A DNA stretch of 7,537 bases. Source: CAYYAU01 sp964469765 [NCBI: uncultured Clostridia bacterium]. Its GTDB lineage: Bacteria > UBA6262 > WVXT01 > CAYYAU01. Positions 1 to 7,185 of this stretch are shown here, one piece after another; the stretch's first letter is position 1; each line of letters starts with the position of its first letter. The notes below the pieces were generated by a model that was not told where the DNA came from, did no database searches, and saw nothing but the letters and a program-made list of their open reading frames with translations. The position numbers and the translations under genes were made by a program. The stretch covers positions 1 through 7,537 of the forward strand of contig CAYYAU010000055.1 of the NCBI GenBank assembly GCA_964469765.1. The letters run 5' to 3'.

Positions 1-307
1 CTATATCAATAGGAAAATATATCACTGTTGCAAATGGATAATACTTTTTAGCAATCTTATAGCCAGATGAAGTATGTGAAGAGACGACAATCCGATATTG
101 GGCAAACCTTTCTTTTAATCTAAAGATCAAATTCTTAATAGATTTAACCTCTCCAACCGATGCTCCATGAAACCAAATTGTGCTTTGGTCTATTTTAAAC
201 GGGAAAAGCCCACATTTCATCTTTATCTCTTTTCTGTTTAATATAAAAAAGATAGGAAAAAGTATAGATAAAATGAAGATACCCAAAATATTATAGAGAA
301 AAAACAT
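1..307 (-). CDS. waaA: 3-deoxy-D-manno-octulosonic acid (Kdo) transferase, N-terminal part (cut by window edge)
   Basis: Partial gene: 102 codons from an ATG at 307, open through the left edge. The product would transfer Kdo from CMP-Kdo to the lipid A precursor at the cytoplasmic face of the inner membrane. Residues 1-23 form a hydrophobic membrane anchor. Residues 45-53 read WFHGASVGE, the hallmark of the N-terminal GT-B domain of this family, whose glutamate (here E53) is the known catalytic base. The following helix, the strand with serines and threonines (VVSSHTSSGYK, 74-84) and the YFPID near residues 97-101 also match the family. The linker between anchor and motif looks short compared with E. 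coli WaaA. The start lies 2 bases after the lpxK stop and has a strong ribosome binding site inside the lpxK end. It follows lpxK, the preceding step in the pathway. Whether it adds one or more Kdo residues cannot be read from this part. Confidence 0.9.
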   Translation of the reverse strand, partial: MFFLYNILGIFILSILFPIFFILNRKEIKMKCGLFPFKIDQSTIWFHGASVGEVKSIKNLIFRLKERFAQYRIVVSSHTSSGYKIAKKYYPFATVIYFPIDI

Positions 308-309
308 AC

Positions 310-1347
310 TTATACTCCTTGAAGCAGTCTATTCAAATAATTTTCTAGGGTTCCTTTTCCTTTTGTAATCTCAATTTCTACCTTTAATATCCAAAAAGGA
401 TATGGGACAGGAAAACGAATTGAATCCTTTTCTGTTGACACAACAAGTTTATCTTCCAAATGAGCCAAATCTTTTTTTGTATATCTATGATGGTCAGAAA
501 ACTTGACTAATTCAACGATGTTTGCTCCTAGAGTTTTAAGCGTCCTTTCAAATGATTTAGGATTCCCGATTGAACATAAACCAAATACATCCTTTTTATT
601 AATCCAACTAAGAGTCCTTTTTTCATTTGTTATAAAGTTTATAAAGTATAAAGGTTTATGTATGGTCTCAATTATAGGAAAATCTTTAATTTTTAAAAGT
701 TTCGTTTTTAATAACTCTTTTTCTTCTCTACAAACCTGGTCAGTATGGGTAAGTATGAGTAAATCCGCTCTTTTTAAAGAACTCGGCTCATCTCTTAATA
801 AACCAGCTGGAAGAAAATATCCATTTGAAAAAGGAAATAAAGCATCCACCACAACAATATTTAAATCCTTTTTTAATCTTCTATATTGAAATCCATCATC
901 AAGAATTACTATATCCGATGAAAACATTCTCTTTGCGGATAAACATGCCTTTACTCTATCTTTTTCAACAATAATCGGAATACTATTTAAGTTCCTTTTT
1001 AAAAGATACGCCTCATCACCTACCTCAATATAATGTTTCTGGTGATTTACAACCTCTAACTCCTTTCTTCTTCTTTTATACCCTCTGGTTATAACACTTA
1101 TTTTTTTATTATTAAGAAGTTTAACTATAAAAATAACAATTGGAGTTTTTCCGGTTCCTCCTGCTGCTATATTCCCAACACTAATTACTTTAATAGGAGG
1201 GGTAATAACTGGGAAAATATTTAAATCATATAAAAGATTTCTTAGTTTTATAAAAGCACCGTATATTAAAGAAAATGGTAATAAAAAATAAAAAAATAAG
1301 TTTTTATTATTAATTGCATTAAGGTAAAAATTCCATAAAACTCTCAT
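310..1347 (-). CDS. lpxK: Tetraacyldisaccharide 4'-kinase (lipid A 4'-kinase)
   Basis: LpxK phosphorylates the 4' position of the lipid A disaccharide-1-phosphate with ATP to give lipid IVA, at the cytoplasmic side of the inner membrane. At 345 residues the length is normal (E. coli about 328). Residues 14-35 form the N-terminal membrane helix. SVGNI (56-60) runs into the P-loop GGTGKT (63-68). Also seen are TRGYKRR (87-93), VGDEA (109-113, with D111 and E112 at the place of the catalytic and metal-binding acids), DDGFQYRRL (150-158), LPAGLLRDEP (179-188), a glycine-asparagine-proline turn near 260-263, DHHRYT (285-290, catalytic histidine region) and STEKDSIRF (304-312). The family assignment is firm. 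The start is bounded: an in-frame TGA, the stop of the upstream gene, lies only 6 bases before the ATG. No Shine-Dalgarno is visible there, so translation probably depends on coupling to the upstream gene. It is followed directly by waaA, the next pathway step. Confidence 0.96.
   Translation of the reverse strand: MRVLWNFYLNAINNKNLFFYFLLPFSLIYGAFIKLRNLLYDLNIFPVITPPIKVISVGNIAAGGTGKTPIVIFIVKLLNNKKISVITRGYKRRRKELEVVNHQKHYIEVGDEAYLLKRNLNSIPIIVEKDRVKACLSAKRMFSSDIVILDDGFQYRRLKKDLNIVVVDALFPFSNGYFLPAGLLRDEPSSLKRADLLILTHTDQVCREEKELLKTKLLKIKDFPIIETIHKPLYFINFITNEKRTLSWINKKDVFGLCSIGNPKSFERTLKTLGANIVELVKFSDHHRYTKKDLAHLEDKLVVSTEKDSIRFPVPYPFWILKVEIEITKGKGTLENYLNRLLQGV
314..320 (-). promoter_or_regulatory. 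Ribosome binding site of waaA
   Basis: On the minus strand this reads AAGGAGT, 6 bases before the waaA ATG. It lies inside the last codons of lpxK and supports the chosen waaA start. Confidence 0.8.
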
Positions 1348-1353
1348 TTCATA

Positions 1354-1857
1354 TCACTGATTTTTTCTCTTGTCTAACCAAAAAAAATAAACCGCTTTTG
1401 TCTGGTCAGGAGAAAAATCTCCTTTATCATTGATACACACCTCTATCCTTTTAAGGTCAAGCAACTTTCCAATAGAATCTCTTTTTTCTTGAGAAATTTC
1501 AAATGGCCCTTCTATTGTAAAATCTTCCGCTTCATTTAAAAGAAGCTTTCTTACAAAATCTATTCCTTTTTTAAGTTTTTCCTCTTTTAGATATTTAATA
1601 ACTTCGTTATATTTTACATTCTCTTCTTGATAATGGGCAACAGCAACCACAATGCTTACCTTTGAGAAACTGTTTATCTCACCAATCACATCTAAAATTT
1701 CTTCTCTATCCCAAGTATCATATATAATAGAAAGTTTTATTTTATCCAAATTTTCTTTTACAATACTCTCTAAGTTCTCTAAAGAAAAGGTTCTTCTTAA
1801 TCTTTCAATAATAGATTTTCTATTAATTTCTAAATTAAGAAACTTTATCTTCTTCAT
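1354..1857 (-). CDS. Uncharacterised 167-residue cytoplasmic protein between secF and lpxK
   Basis: I do not recognise this family. The 167-residue protein is rich in lysine, glutamate, isoleucine and leucine, with no signal peptide and no convincing membrane segment, so it is probably cytoplasmic. By eye it alternates strands and helices: strand KLSIIYD (41-47), helix about 51-63, strand KVSIVVAVAHY (66-76), long charged helix about 80-109, a GPFEIS stretch (117-122), a helix about 123-134, then strands RIEVCIND (137-144) and KAVYFFWLD (154-162). It has a single cysteine (C141) and no nucleotide-binding or metal-cluster motif that I can see. Its ATG overlaps the secF TGA in an ATGA, and its own TGA lies 6 bases before lpxK in the same frame. 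The best GGGAG upstream is 17 bases away, too far for a normal ribosome binding site, so coupling to secF is likely. The tight packing and codon use like its neighbours argue for a real gene. A role in lipid A synthesis or secretion would be guesswork from position alone. Confidence 0.8.
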   Translation of the reverse strand: MKKIKFLNLEINRKSIIERLRRTFSLENLESIVKENLDKIKLSIIYDTWDREEILDVIGEINSFSKVSIVVAVAHYQEENVKYNEVIKYLKEEKLKKGIDFVRKLLLNEAEDFTIEGPFEISQEKRDSIGKLLDLKRIEVCINDKGDFSPDQTKAVYFFWLDKRKNQ

Positions 1858-2756
1858 CTCTGTTTTTTTCTATTCTCCCACGCATAAACAATTGGAGACG
1901 CTATAAATACTGATGAGTAGGTACCTATTATAATACCTATTAAAAGGGTTAAAGAAAAATCATGAATCACTGTTCCACCTTTAAAAAACAAAGCAAGCAC
2001 AACAAGAAGAGTTGTTAATGAAGTATTTACTGTTCTAATCAGTGTTTTATTGATGCTTAAATTGATAATTTCTATAAGTGGTTTTTTGTAAAGTATTTTA
2101 ATATACTCTCTAATTCTATCATAAACAACTATTGTATCATTAATAGAATACCCGGCTAATGTAAGTAAAGCAGCAACAATTGGAAGGGTTATTTCCTTTT
2201 GTAAAAGAGTAATTACACCAAAAGTAATAAATACATCATGCACCAAGGCAACCACAGCAGCAATACCCCAAACACCACCTTTAAATCTCCATGCAATATA
2301 AATAATCATTCCTAAAAATGCCCAGAAAAAGGCTTTATAGGCTCTACTCTTTAAAAATCTTCCAACAACAGGACCTATCATTTCAACTCTTTGTATATTA
2401 ATATTAACTTGAGATAGGTCCTTCTTAAATATATCTTGAAGTTTATCAGCAATCCCTAAAGCAGTGTGAAGTTGTGGTTCTTTCTTTACTCTTATTATAA
2501 AATTATTTGAATTTGCAAAGCTCTGAATTGAAAAACCTTGTAATCCATTTTTATCTAATATCTTTCTTAACTGGGATATAGAAATTCTTTGTGAAGGAGC
2601 AATCTCAACAAGTGAACCTCCAACAAACTCAATTCCCCAATTAGGCTTTTTGATAAATATCGAATAAACAGCAAGTAAAATTAAAACAATAGAAATAACA
2701 AAAGCAAATTTTCTTTTCTCAATAAACTTAATATTTGTTTCTTTGAAAAATTGCAT
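1854..2756 (-). CDS. secF: Protein translocase subunit SecF
   Basis: SecF pairs with SecD to form an inner-membrane motor that uses the proton gradient to pull proteins out of the SecYEG channel on the periplasmic side. The protein has 300 residues, close to the usual size. There is a first membrane helix at about 17-35, then the family motif WGIEFVGGSLVEI (40-52), a periplasmic domain to about 135 containing IGPVVG (127-132), and five further helices at about 140-156, 161-182, 190-208, 245-259 and 266-290. GYSINDTIVVYDRIRE (202-217) is the SecF signature. D207 and R241 fall 34 residues apart, the same spacing I recall for the proton-relay pair D637/R671 in Thermus SecDF. Its start has a strong ribosome binding site 14 bases or less after secD, and its stop overlaps the next gene by 4 bases (1854-1857). 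It is a separate gene, not fused to secD. Confidence 0.97.
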   Translation of the reverse strand: MQFFKETNIKFIEKRKFAFVISIVLILLAVYSIFIKKPNWGIEFVGGSLVEIAPSQRISISQLRKILDKNGLQGFSIQSFANSNNFIIRVKKEPQLHTALGIADKLQDIFKKDLSQVNINIQRVEMIGPVVGRFLKSRAYKAFFWAFLGMIIYIAWRFKGGVWGIAAVVALVHDVFITFGVITLLQKEITLPIVAALLTLAGYSINDTIVVYDRIREYIKILYKKPLIEIINLSINKTLIRTVNTSLTTLLVVLALFFKGGTVIHDFSLTLLIGIIIGTYSSVFIASPIVYAWENRKKQR

Positions 2757-2760
2757 ATCA

Positions 2761-2767
2761 ACCTCCC
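2761..2767 (-). promoter_or_regulatory. Ribosome binding site of secF
   Basis: Minus-strand GGGAGGT in the 14-base secD-secF gap, four bases from the secF ATG (five counted from the GGAGG core). It is a near-ideal Shine-Dalgarno sequence and fixes the secF start at 2756. Confidence 0.85.
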
Positions 2768-2770
2768 AGT

Positions 2771-4174
2771 TTAAATGCTTAACCTTTCCACTTTTTTCCC
2801 ACTTAAAATAAGGTCAAAGATTGTATGGGTTACTATAATGGCAGTAAACATACTAACCCCAATACCCAATGTTAATGTAACAGCAAACCCTTTTATTGGA
2901 CCGGTACCAAACTGAAAAAGGAACAATGCTGCAAGAAGTGTCGTAATATTTGCATCTAAGATTGTTCTAAATGCCCTTTGATAACCAGCATCAATAGATG
3001 CATAGATAGTCTTTCCAGTTTTAATCTCTTCTTTTATCCTTTCAAAGATTAACACATTCGCATCAACAGCCATACCTATGGTCAGTATTATCCCCGCTAT
3101 ACCCGGAAGCGTTAATGTAAATGGCGTTAACCCCATAATCCGCGGTACCCATACCATAGCACCTAATAAAAGAAATAGATTTAAGAAAAGTGCAATATCT
3201 GCAATAATACCTGCTAATCTATAGTAGAATAGCATAAATATTAACACCGCAACAAACCCAATAATTGTAGCAGTAATCCCTGCCTTTACAGAATCCCTTC
3301 CCAGTGTTGGTCCAACTAACCTGTTTTCAATGATTCTAACAGGTGCTGGTAAAGCACCTGCCCTTAAAACAATTGCTAAATTCTTTGCTTCTTCCATACT
3401 AAAGTTCCCCTCAATAATTGCACGACCGTCCGGAATTCGGGTTCTAATAACAGGGGCTGATTGAACCACATTATCAAGAACTATTGCTAATCTTCTTTCA
3501 ACGTTTTGCTCAGTAAGTTTGGAGAATATCTTCGCTCCTTCTGAATTAAAACTTAAAGCTACGTAAGGAAGATTATACTGGCCGCCTATTTTAACCTGAG
3601 CATTTGTTAAGTAAGCACCTGTAATACCAGCCTCTTTTTTCAATAGAAACCTTGTATCCTCTTTTCCTTTTACTATTTCGTAACCTTCTGGAATCTTGTT
3701 TTCATCAATTTCACCTTCTTCATTCAATAAATCAGCAATTTGAACCTTATCATTAACGAGTTTAAACTCCAAAAGAGCCGTCTTTCCTATTAAATCTATA
3801 GCCTGTTTAGGGTTATCTATACCTGGTAGTTGAACAACAATCCAATGGTCACCCTGTTGAGTAATCTGTGGTTCTGACACTCCAAGCTGGTCAACTCTAT
3901 TCCTGATAATCTCTTTTGCTCTATCTATTGCATCCTGTTCTTTTACATCAGCAGAGAGTTTATCCATCTCAACCTCTAATATCAAATGCATTCCTCCTTT
4001 TAAATCTAACCCCAACTTCAGGATTTTCTTTAATATGTTACTATTAAACTGCTGTGCCTTTTCTCTTTCCTTTTCATTCATCATTACCCATTTAAATGTG
4101 GGGTAAAGATAAATTATTGAAATTAATATCAAGGCAAATGTAATAGAGAGTTTCCATTTGATATCCTTTCTCAT
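2771..4174 (-). CDS. secD: Protein translocase subunit SecD
   Basis: SecD is the larger half of the SecDF export motor in the inner membrane, with a big periplasmic domain that holds the emerging preprotein. At 467 residues it is a short form (E. coli 615). A first helix spans about 10-27, followed by LGLDLKGGMHLILEV (54-68), RNRVDQLGVSEP (91-102), a P1-type periplasmic domain, LRAGALPAP (270-278) and VGPTLG (287-292). Helices then lie at about 298-317, 321-341, 354-376, 408-422 and 429-455. GMAVDANVLIFERIKEE (367-383) carries D371, the intramembrane aspartate matching the proton-path residue of the family, and DANITTLLAA (407-416) is the second signature. The gene starts 12 bases after lptD with a strong ribosome binding site and is followed by secF. 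No yajC is seen beside it, although yajC is the common upstream neighbour in many bacteria. Confidence 0.97.
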   Translation of the reverse strand: MRKDIKWKLSITFALILISIIYLYPTFKWVMMNEKEREKAQQFNSNILKKILKLGLDLKGGMHLILEVEMDKLSADVKEQDAIDRAKEIIRNRVDQLGVSEPQITQQGDHWIVVQLPGIDNPKQAIDLIGKTALLEFKLVNDKVQIADLLNEEGEIDENKIPEGYEIVKGKEDTRFLLKKEAGITGAYLTNAQVKIGGQYNLPYVALSFNSEGAKIFSKLTEQNVERRLAIVLDNVVQSAPVIRTRIPDGRAIIEGNFSMEEAKNLAIVLRAGALPAPVRIIENRLVGPTLGRDSVKAGITATIIGFVAVLIFMLFYYRLAGIIADIALFLNLFLLLGAMVWVPRIMGLTPFTLTLPGIAGIILTIGMAVDANVLIFERIKEEIKTGKTIYASIDAGYQRAFRTILDANITTLLAALFLFQFGTGPIKGFAVTLTLGIGVSMFTAIIVTHTIFDLILSGKKVERLSI

Positions 4175-4179
4175 TTTTC

Positions 4180-4185
4180 CCTCCT
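4180..4185 (-). promoter_or_regulatory. Ribosome binding site of secD
   Basis: Minus-strand AGGAGG, 5 bases before the secD ATG in the 12-base gap after lptD. It is a perfect Shine-Dalgarno core and supports the start at 4174. Confidence 0.87.
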
Positions 4186-4186
4186 A

Positions 4187-6172
4187 TTAATCTACTCTTC
4201 TTATATGCCACTGGTTCTCTTCTATATTATGGTAAATTTGAGTCTTTGTCTTTGGAAATGCCTTTATGTTAAAGACCACCCATATCTCTTCTGAAGCTGG
4301 CCTTTTTCTCCACGAGAGACTCGCCTCCCAACAATGAAGGTCTCTATAAAGACAAATGTATCGTTCTAATGAATCGGAACTTGTAATCCATCCATGCTTA
4401 GTGTAAAGATAATCTCTAAAGGTTGTTTCTATTCTCCATTTTTTAGTCAACCAAAAACCTATTTTATAAGTTAAATCTAATCTATCTTGATATTCAGAGA
4501 AATAGTTTGTTTGAGTAGCAATATACCAGAAACTATTTTTAGGGCCAAACTTAAACTCTAAATCTATATTTTTTAAACTCTTCTGGTCAACGCTATATAT
4601 CCCTTTAATATATGTCCTAAACCATAATGTTGGAATATACCTAATCTCTGAAACAATATCCATCATCTTCGAATCTCTAAAATCATAAGGCAAAGAAGTA
4701 ACCCAATCTACCCAATAATAGTACCTAAATCTTTTTATCAACGTTAGCCGGTTCTCACTTAAACGTTCTTCTTTTTCTATTTTCCCTTCAATCTGCTGCT
4801 CAATATCAATATCTAAAAATCTATTAATTCTATTATGCAAGGTAACCACAGTAAAGCCTCTGGAGTAAAATATGTTCCCTTTTTTATTTTGTGATGTTCT
4901 ATTCTTCCATATTGGTTCTAAACCCAATACTGTTGTTAAACTATTTCTCTTTGTAAAAAAAATCACATTCTTTATCTGCGCATTTGCTTCTGTTTTTAAA
5001 AGAGTGTATTGGGGACCGTATTTATATGTTGTTGTATCTTTATCTCTCAATAGATAATTGCCTGCAGTTTGATTAAAAACAAAGTATGTATTCTTTGCAA
5101 ATCTATAAGGTAAAAACGCCATCTTCAACTCCGGAGCATATCCCTCAACTGTAAGATATTTCCCTTCTTCCTCCTCATATATATCTCTTCTCTTCCCTAA
5201 AATCCTTAATGTGTAATTTGAAGAATACTTCGTTAAAGCTATAGATGAAAAAAGTTCATTTGGAGTAATCTTTGTCCTGTTATAGTCCCAGTTAAATCTC
5301 TGGTCAGACATATAATGTGTATCAGCCTGGAGATAAAGTTTACTATTTAACATTTGCCAGTGTTTAACCTGTGTATCCCATCTTAAACTATGTGTATCCT
5401 TTTCCTTTATATAATACCCATATAAAGAGCCCTTTATGGAAGAAAGTTTATACTCATACTTTAAACCTTTACCAACTCCTTTTTTACTCATCCAGTCAAG
5501 ATATAGTCTCCCTTTTGTAGCATCTGTCAACAAATAGGATACTTCTGTCTTTAAAAACTCACCAACTTTTTCATCAGAACCTATTCTGATGCTATATGTT
5601 AATCTTTTCTTTTTAAGAGACTTCCAATAGATAGGGAAATAAAATATAGGGAAATCTCCAACCCAGAAGGAAATACTCTTTGCAACAAGTTTTTTATTTA
5701 AAATAACATCAATCTTTTTTGCTTTAATCTTATAATGAGGGGGTATCAGACTACATGTGGTTAAATAACCATTATAGATAATTAATCTTTTAGGGTCAAC
5801 CTGAACCAATATTTTTCCTTTAAAATACCACTCATTAAAATGACCTTGCGGTTTAATGAACTTACCTGTTCTTCTTTCAAGGTTATATACAGCCTCTTCA
5901 CCCTTAATTGAATTCCTCTTATCCTTTAATAACACATTCCCTTTTGCGTCAATATCTTTTGTTAAGAGATTTAGCCATATCTCATCACAGTTAAATACTA
6001 TGTCTTTATAAGTAACTTTAATATTTCCTTTACCTTTAACAATCCCTTTTGGCCTATCATACTCAAGGAAATCTCCAGTAAAGTTTATAGGAATTCTCTC
6101 TTCAGCATATAACAATGAGATAAAAAAAAATAAAAATAGTATAATTATGTGTTTCTTAACCCCTTCTCTCAT
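4187..6172 (-). CDS. lptD: LPS-assembly outer-membrane protein LptD (OstA), divergent
   Basis: LptD is the outer-membrane barrel that, with LptE, inserts LPS into the outer leaflet. At 661 residues this is shorter than E. coli LptD (784). Residues 1-23 are a signal peptide: positive start, hydrophobic core rich in Phe/Leu/Ile, probable cleavage after LYA (21-23). An OstA/LptA-like domain follows at about 30-150, with repeating short strands such as GKGNIKVTY, DIDAKGNVLL and the end segment YLTTC (136-140). FWVGDFPIFYFPIYWKS (169-185) matches the family's junction to the barrel, and the rest alternates polar and aromatic residues as in beta-barrels. RDLHCWEASLSW (610-621) near the end matches the C-terminal cysteine region of LptD. 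The only cysteines are C62, C140, C607 and C614, two N-terminal and two C-terminal as in E. coli. The ATG overlaps the upstream rok stop by 4 bases, with a modest AGAGGA just before it. No lptE, lptA or lptC lies in the window. LptD is favoured over a free-standing LptA because of the barrel. Confidence 0.88.
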   Translation of the reverse strand: MREGVKKHIIILFLFFFISLLYAEERIPINFTGDFLEYDRPKGIVKGKGNIKVTYKDIVFNCDEIWLNLLTKDIDAKGNVLLKDKRNSIKGEEAVYNLERRTGKFIKPQGHFNEWYFKGKILVQVDPKRLIIYNGYLTTCSLIPPHYKIKAKKIDVILNKKLVAKSISFWVGDFPIFYFPIYWKSLKKKRLTYSIRIGSDEKVGEFLKTEVSYLLTDATKGRLYLDWMSKKGVGKGLKYEYKLSSIKGSLYGYYIKEKDTHSLRWDTQVKHWQMLNSKLYLQADTHYMSDQRFNWDYNRTKITPNELFSSIALTKYSSNYTLRILGKRRDIYEEEEGKYLTVEGYAPELKMAFLPYRFAKNTYFVFNQTAGNYLLRDKDTTTYKYGPQYTLLKTEANAQIKNVIFFTKRNSLTTVLGLEPIWKNRTSQNKKGNIFYSRGFTVVTLHNRINRFLDIDIEQQIEGKIEKEERLSENRLTLIKRFRYYYWVDWVTSLPYDFRDSKMMDIVSEIRYIPTLWFRTYIKGIYSVDQKSLKNIDLEFKFGPKNSFWYIATQTNYFSEYQDRLDLTYKIGFWLTKKWRIETTFRDYLYTKHGWITSSDSLERYICLYRDLHCWEASLSWRKRPASEEIWVVFNIKAFPKTKTQIYHNIEENQWHIRRVD

Positions 6173-7185
6173 CTATCCTCTTTTCTCTGTCCACTGAGGT
6201 CTATAATTGATAAAGGTAATAAAGCTGAACCAATCACTCCAAGTTTATCCTTTAATTTTGAAACCAGAAGCTTAACATCGCTAAATGCATAACTAAAACA
6301 GTTTTCCTTTATAGCTTTTTTTAATGGTTCAAACAGAATATCGCCAGTTCTGGATATTCCTCCAGTAAAGATAATAACCTCTGGATTTAAAAGATTAATA
6401 ATTCCACCCAATATAATTCCTAATTCCTTTGCAATTTCATTCCATAAAGAAATAGAAAAACTGTCATGCTGTTCTGCTCCTATTTGTAAAATTTTGGGCG
6501 TTAACAACTCAATATTTCCATTAACCAATCTTAACAACTTCTTACCTTTTCCCTTTTTTATTCCTTCTTTCATTCTTTCAACAATATATTCTGAACCAAT
6601 ATACCTTTCAATACACCCCCTATTACCACAATTACATCTTAGCCCGTCTGGATAAAGGTTTATATGTCCTACCTCACCAGCTTTACCTGAGGCTCCGTGA
6701 TAAAGCTTACCATCAAGCACAAACCCTCCACCAATACCAGTACCTAAAGTAATGCACATAAGGTTATTAACCTTTCTTTTCAGTTCAACAATATATGCAC
6801 CCCAAGCTGCGGCATTTGCATCATTATCCAAAACAATCGGTATTTTAAAAAATTTCTTATTAATATTACCTAACCCCTTTCTGATTCTATCCACTATGTT
6901 CACATTCTTCCAGAAAAGATTAGGCGAAAACTCAACAACTCCTTTTTTCTGATTAATCTGACCTGCACAACCAATTCCAATTCCTCTTAATCTATCTATA
7001 TCTGTTGAATAAAATATCTTTACAGTTTCTCTTAATATCTGAGAGATTATTTTCCCAGGAATTTTTTTTACATCTGTAGGGAATCTGGCTTCTTCATAAA
7101 TCCTTCCTTTGTTATCAATCAATGCAATAAATATATTTGTTCCTCCAATGTCTATTCCTAAAAATATCTCTTTCATTTTAATCAT
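6169..7185 (-). CDS. ROK-family sugar kinase (glucokinase-like)
   Basis: A member of the ROK family, which phosphorylates hexoses or N-acetylhexosamines with ATP in the cytoplasm. At 338 residues it has the usual length of an enzyme, and no DNA-binding helix-turn-helix precedes the kinase domain, so it is not a ROK repressor. Visible motifs are the phosphate loop GIDIGGTN (10-17), DNDANAAAWGA (120-130, with D122 the expected catalytic base), TLGTGIGGG (146-154), GEVGHI (170-175), the zinc motif CNCGNRGCIE (184-193; C184, C186, C191 with H174) and the adenosine-binding stretch FTGGIS (273-278). Glucose is the most common substrate for this type, but N-acetylmannosamine, N-acetylglucosamine, mannose or fructose cannot be excluded. 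The start at 7185 is preferred over Met4 (7176) because GAGAGG lies 4 bases before it. It overlaps folC by 8 bases and lptD by 4 bases. Its place in an envelope operon could mean a link to sugar supply, but that is inference. Confidence 0.93.
   Translation of the reverse strand: MIKMKEIFLGIDIGGTNIFIALIDNKGRIYEEARFPTDVKKIPGKIISQILRETVKIFYSTDIDRLRGIGIGCAGQINQKKGVVEFSPNLFWKNVNIVDRIRKGLGNINKKFFKIPIVLDNDANAAAWGAYIVELKRKVNNLMCITLGTGIGGGFVLDGKLYHGASGKAGEVGHINLYPDGLRCNCGNRGCIERYIGSEYIVERMKEGIKKGKGKKLLRLVNGNIELLTPKILQIGAEQHDSFSISLWNEIAKELGIILGGIINLLNPEVIIFTGGISRTGDILFEPLKKAIKENCFSYAFSDVKLLVSKLKDKLGVIGSALLPLSIIDLSGQRKEDR
6176..6181 (-). promoter_or_regulatory. Ribosome binding site of lptD
   Basis: Minus-strand AGAGGA ends 3 bases before the lptD ATG (4 bases if counted from GAGG), inside the last codons of the ROK kinase gene. 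It is of moderate strength. Together with the ATGA overlap it suggests coupled translation. Confidence 0.55.

Noticed and set aside
503-889. Plus-strand open frame of 128 codons inside lpxK
   Set aside because: It lies wholly antisense to a well-supported lpxK. The translation has no recognisable motif and no convincing ribosome binding site.
1354-1356. TGA recoded as an amino acid, as in some candidate phyla
   Set aside because: The ROK kinase and secF also end at TGA at the expected family lengths and with ATGA overlaps, so the standard reading fits.
1652-1906. Plus-strand open frame of 84 codons across the secF/unknown-gene junction
   Set aside because: It is antisense to two genes in a tight operon. 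Its hydrophobic, serine-rich translation is what the opposite strand of lysine- and glutamate-rich genes gives.
4872-5057. Plus-strand open frame of 61 codons inside lptD
   Set aside because: It is antisense to the barrel region, with no motif and no start signal.
6122-6139. A/T-rich run as a terminator or promoter
   Set aside because: No GC-rich hairpin adjoins it, and it codes for the hydrophobic core of the LptD signal peptide.
6752-6952. Plus-strand open frame of 66 codons inside the ROK kinase
   Set aside because: It covers the antisense of the conserved kinase core, so it is a by-product of that sequence.
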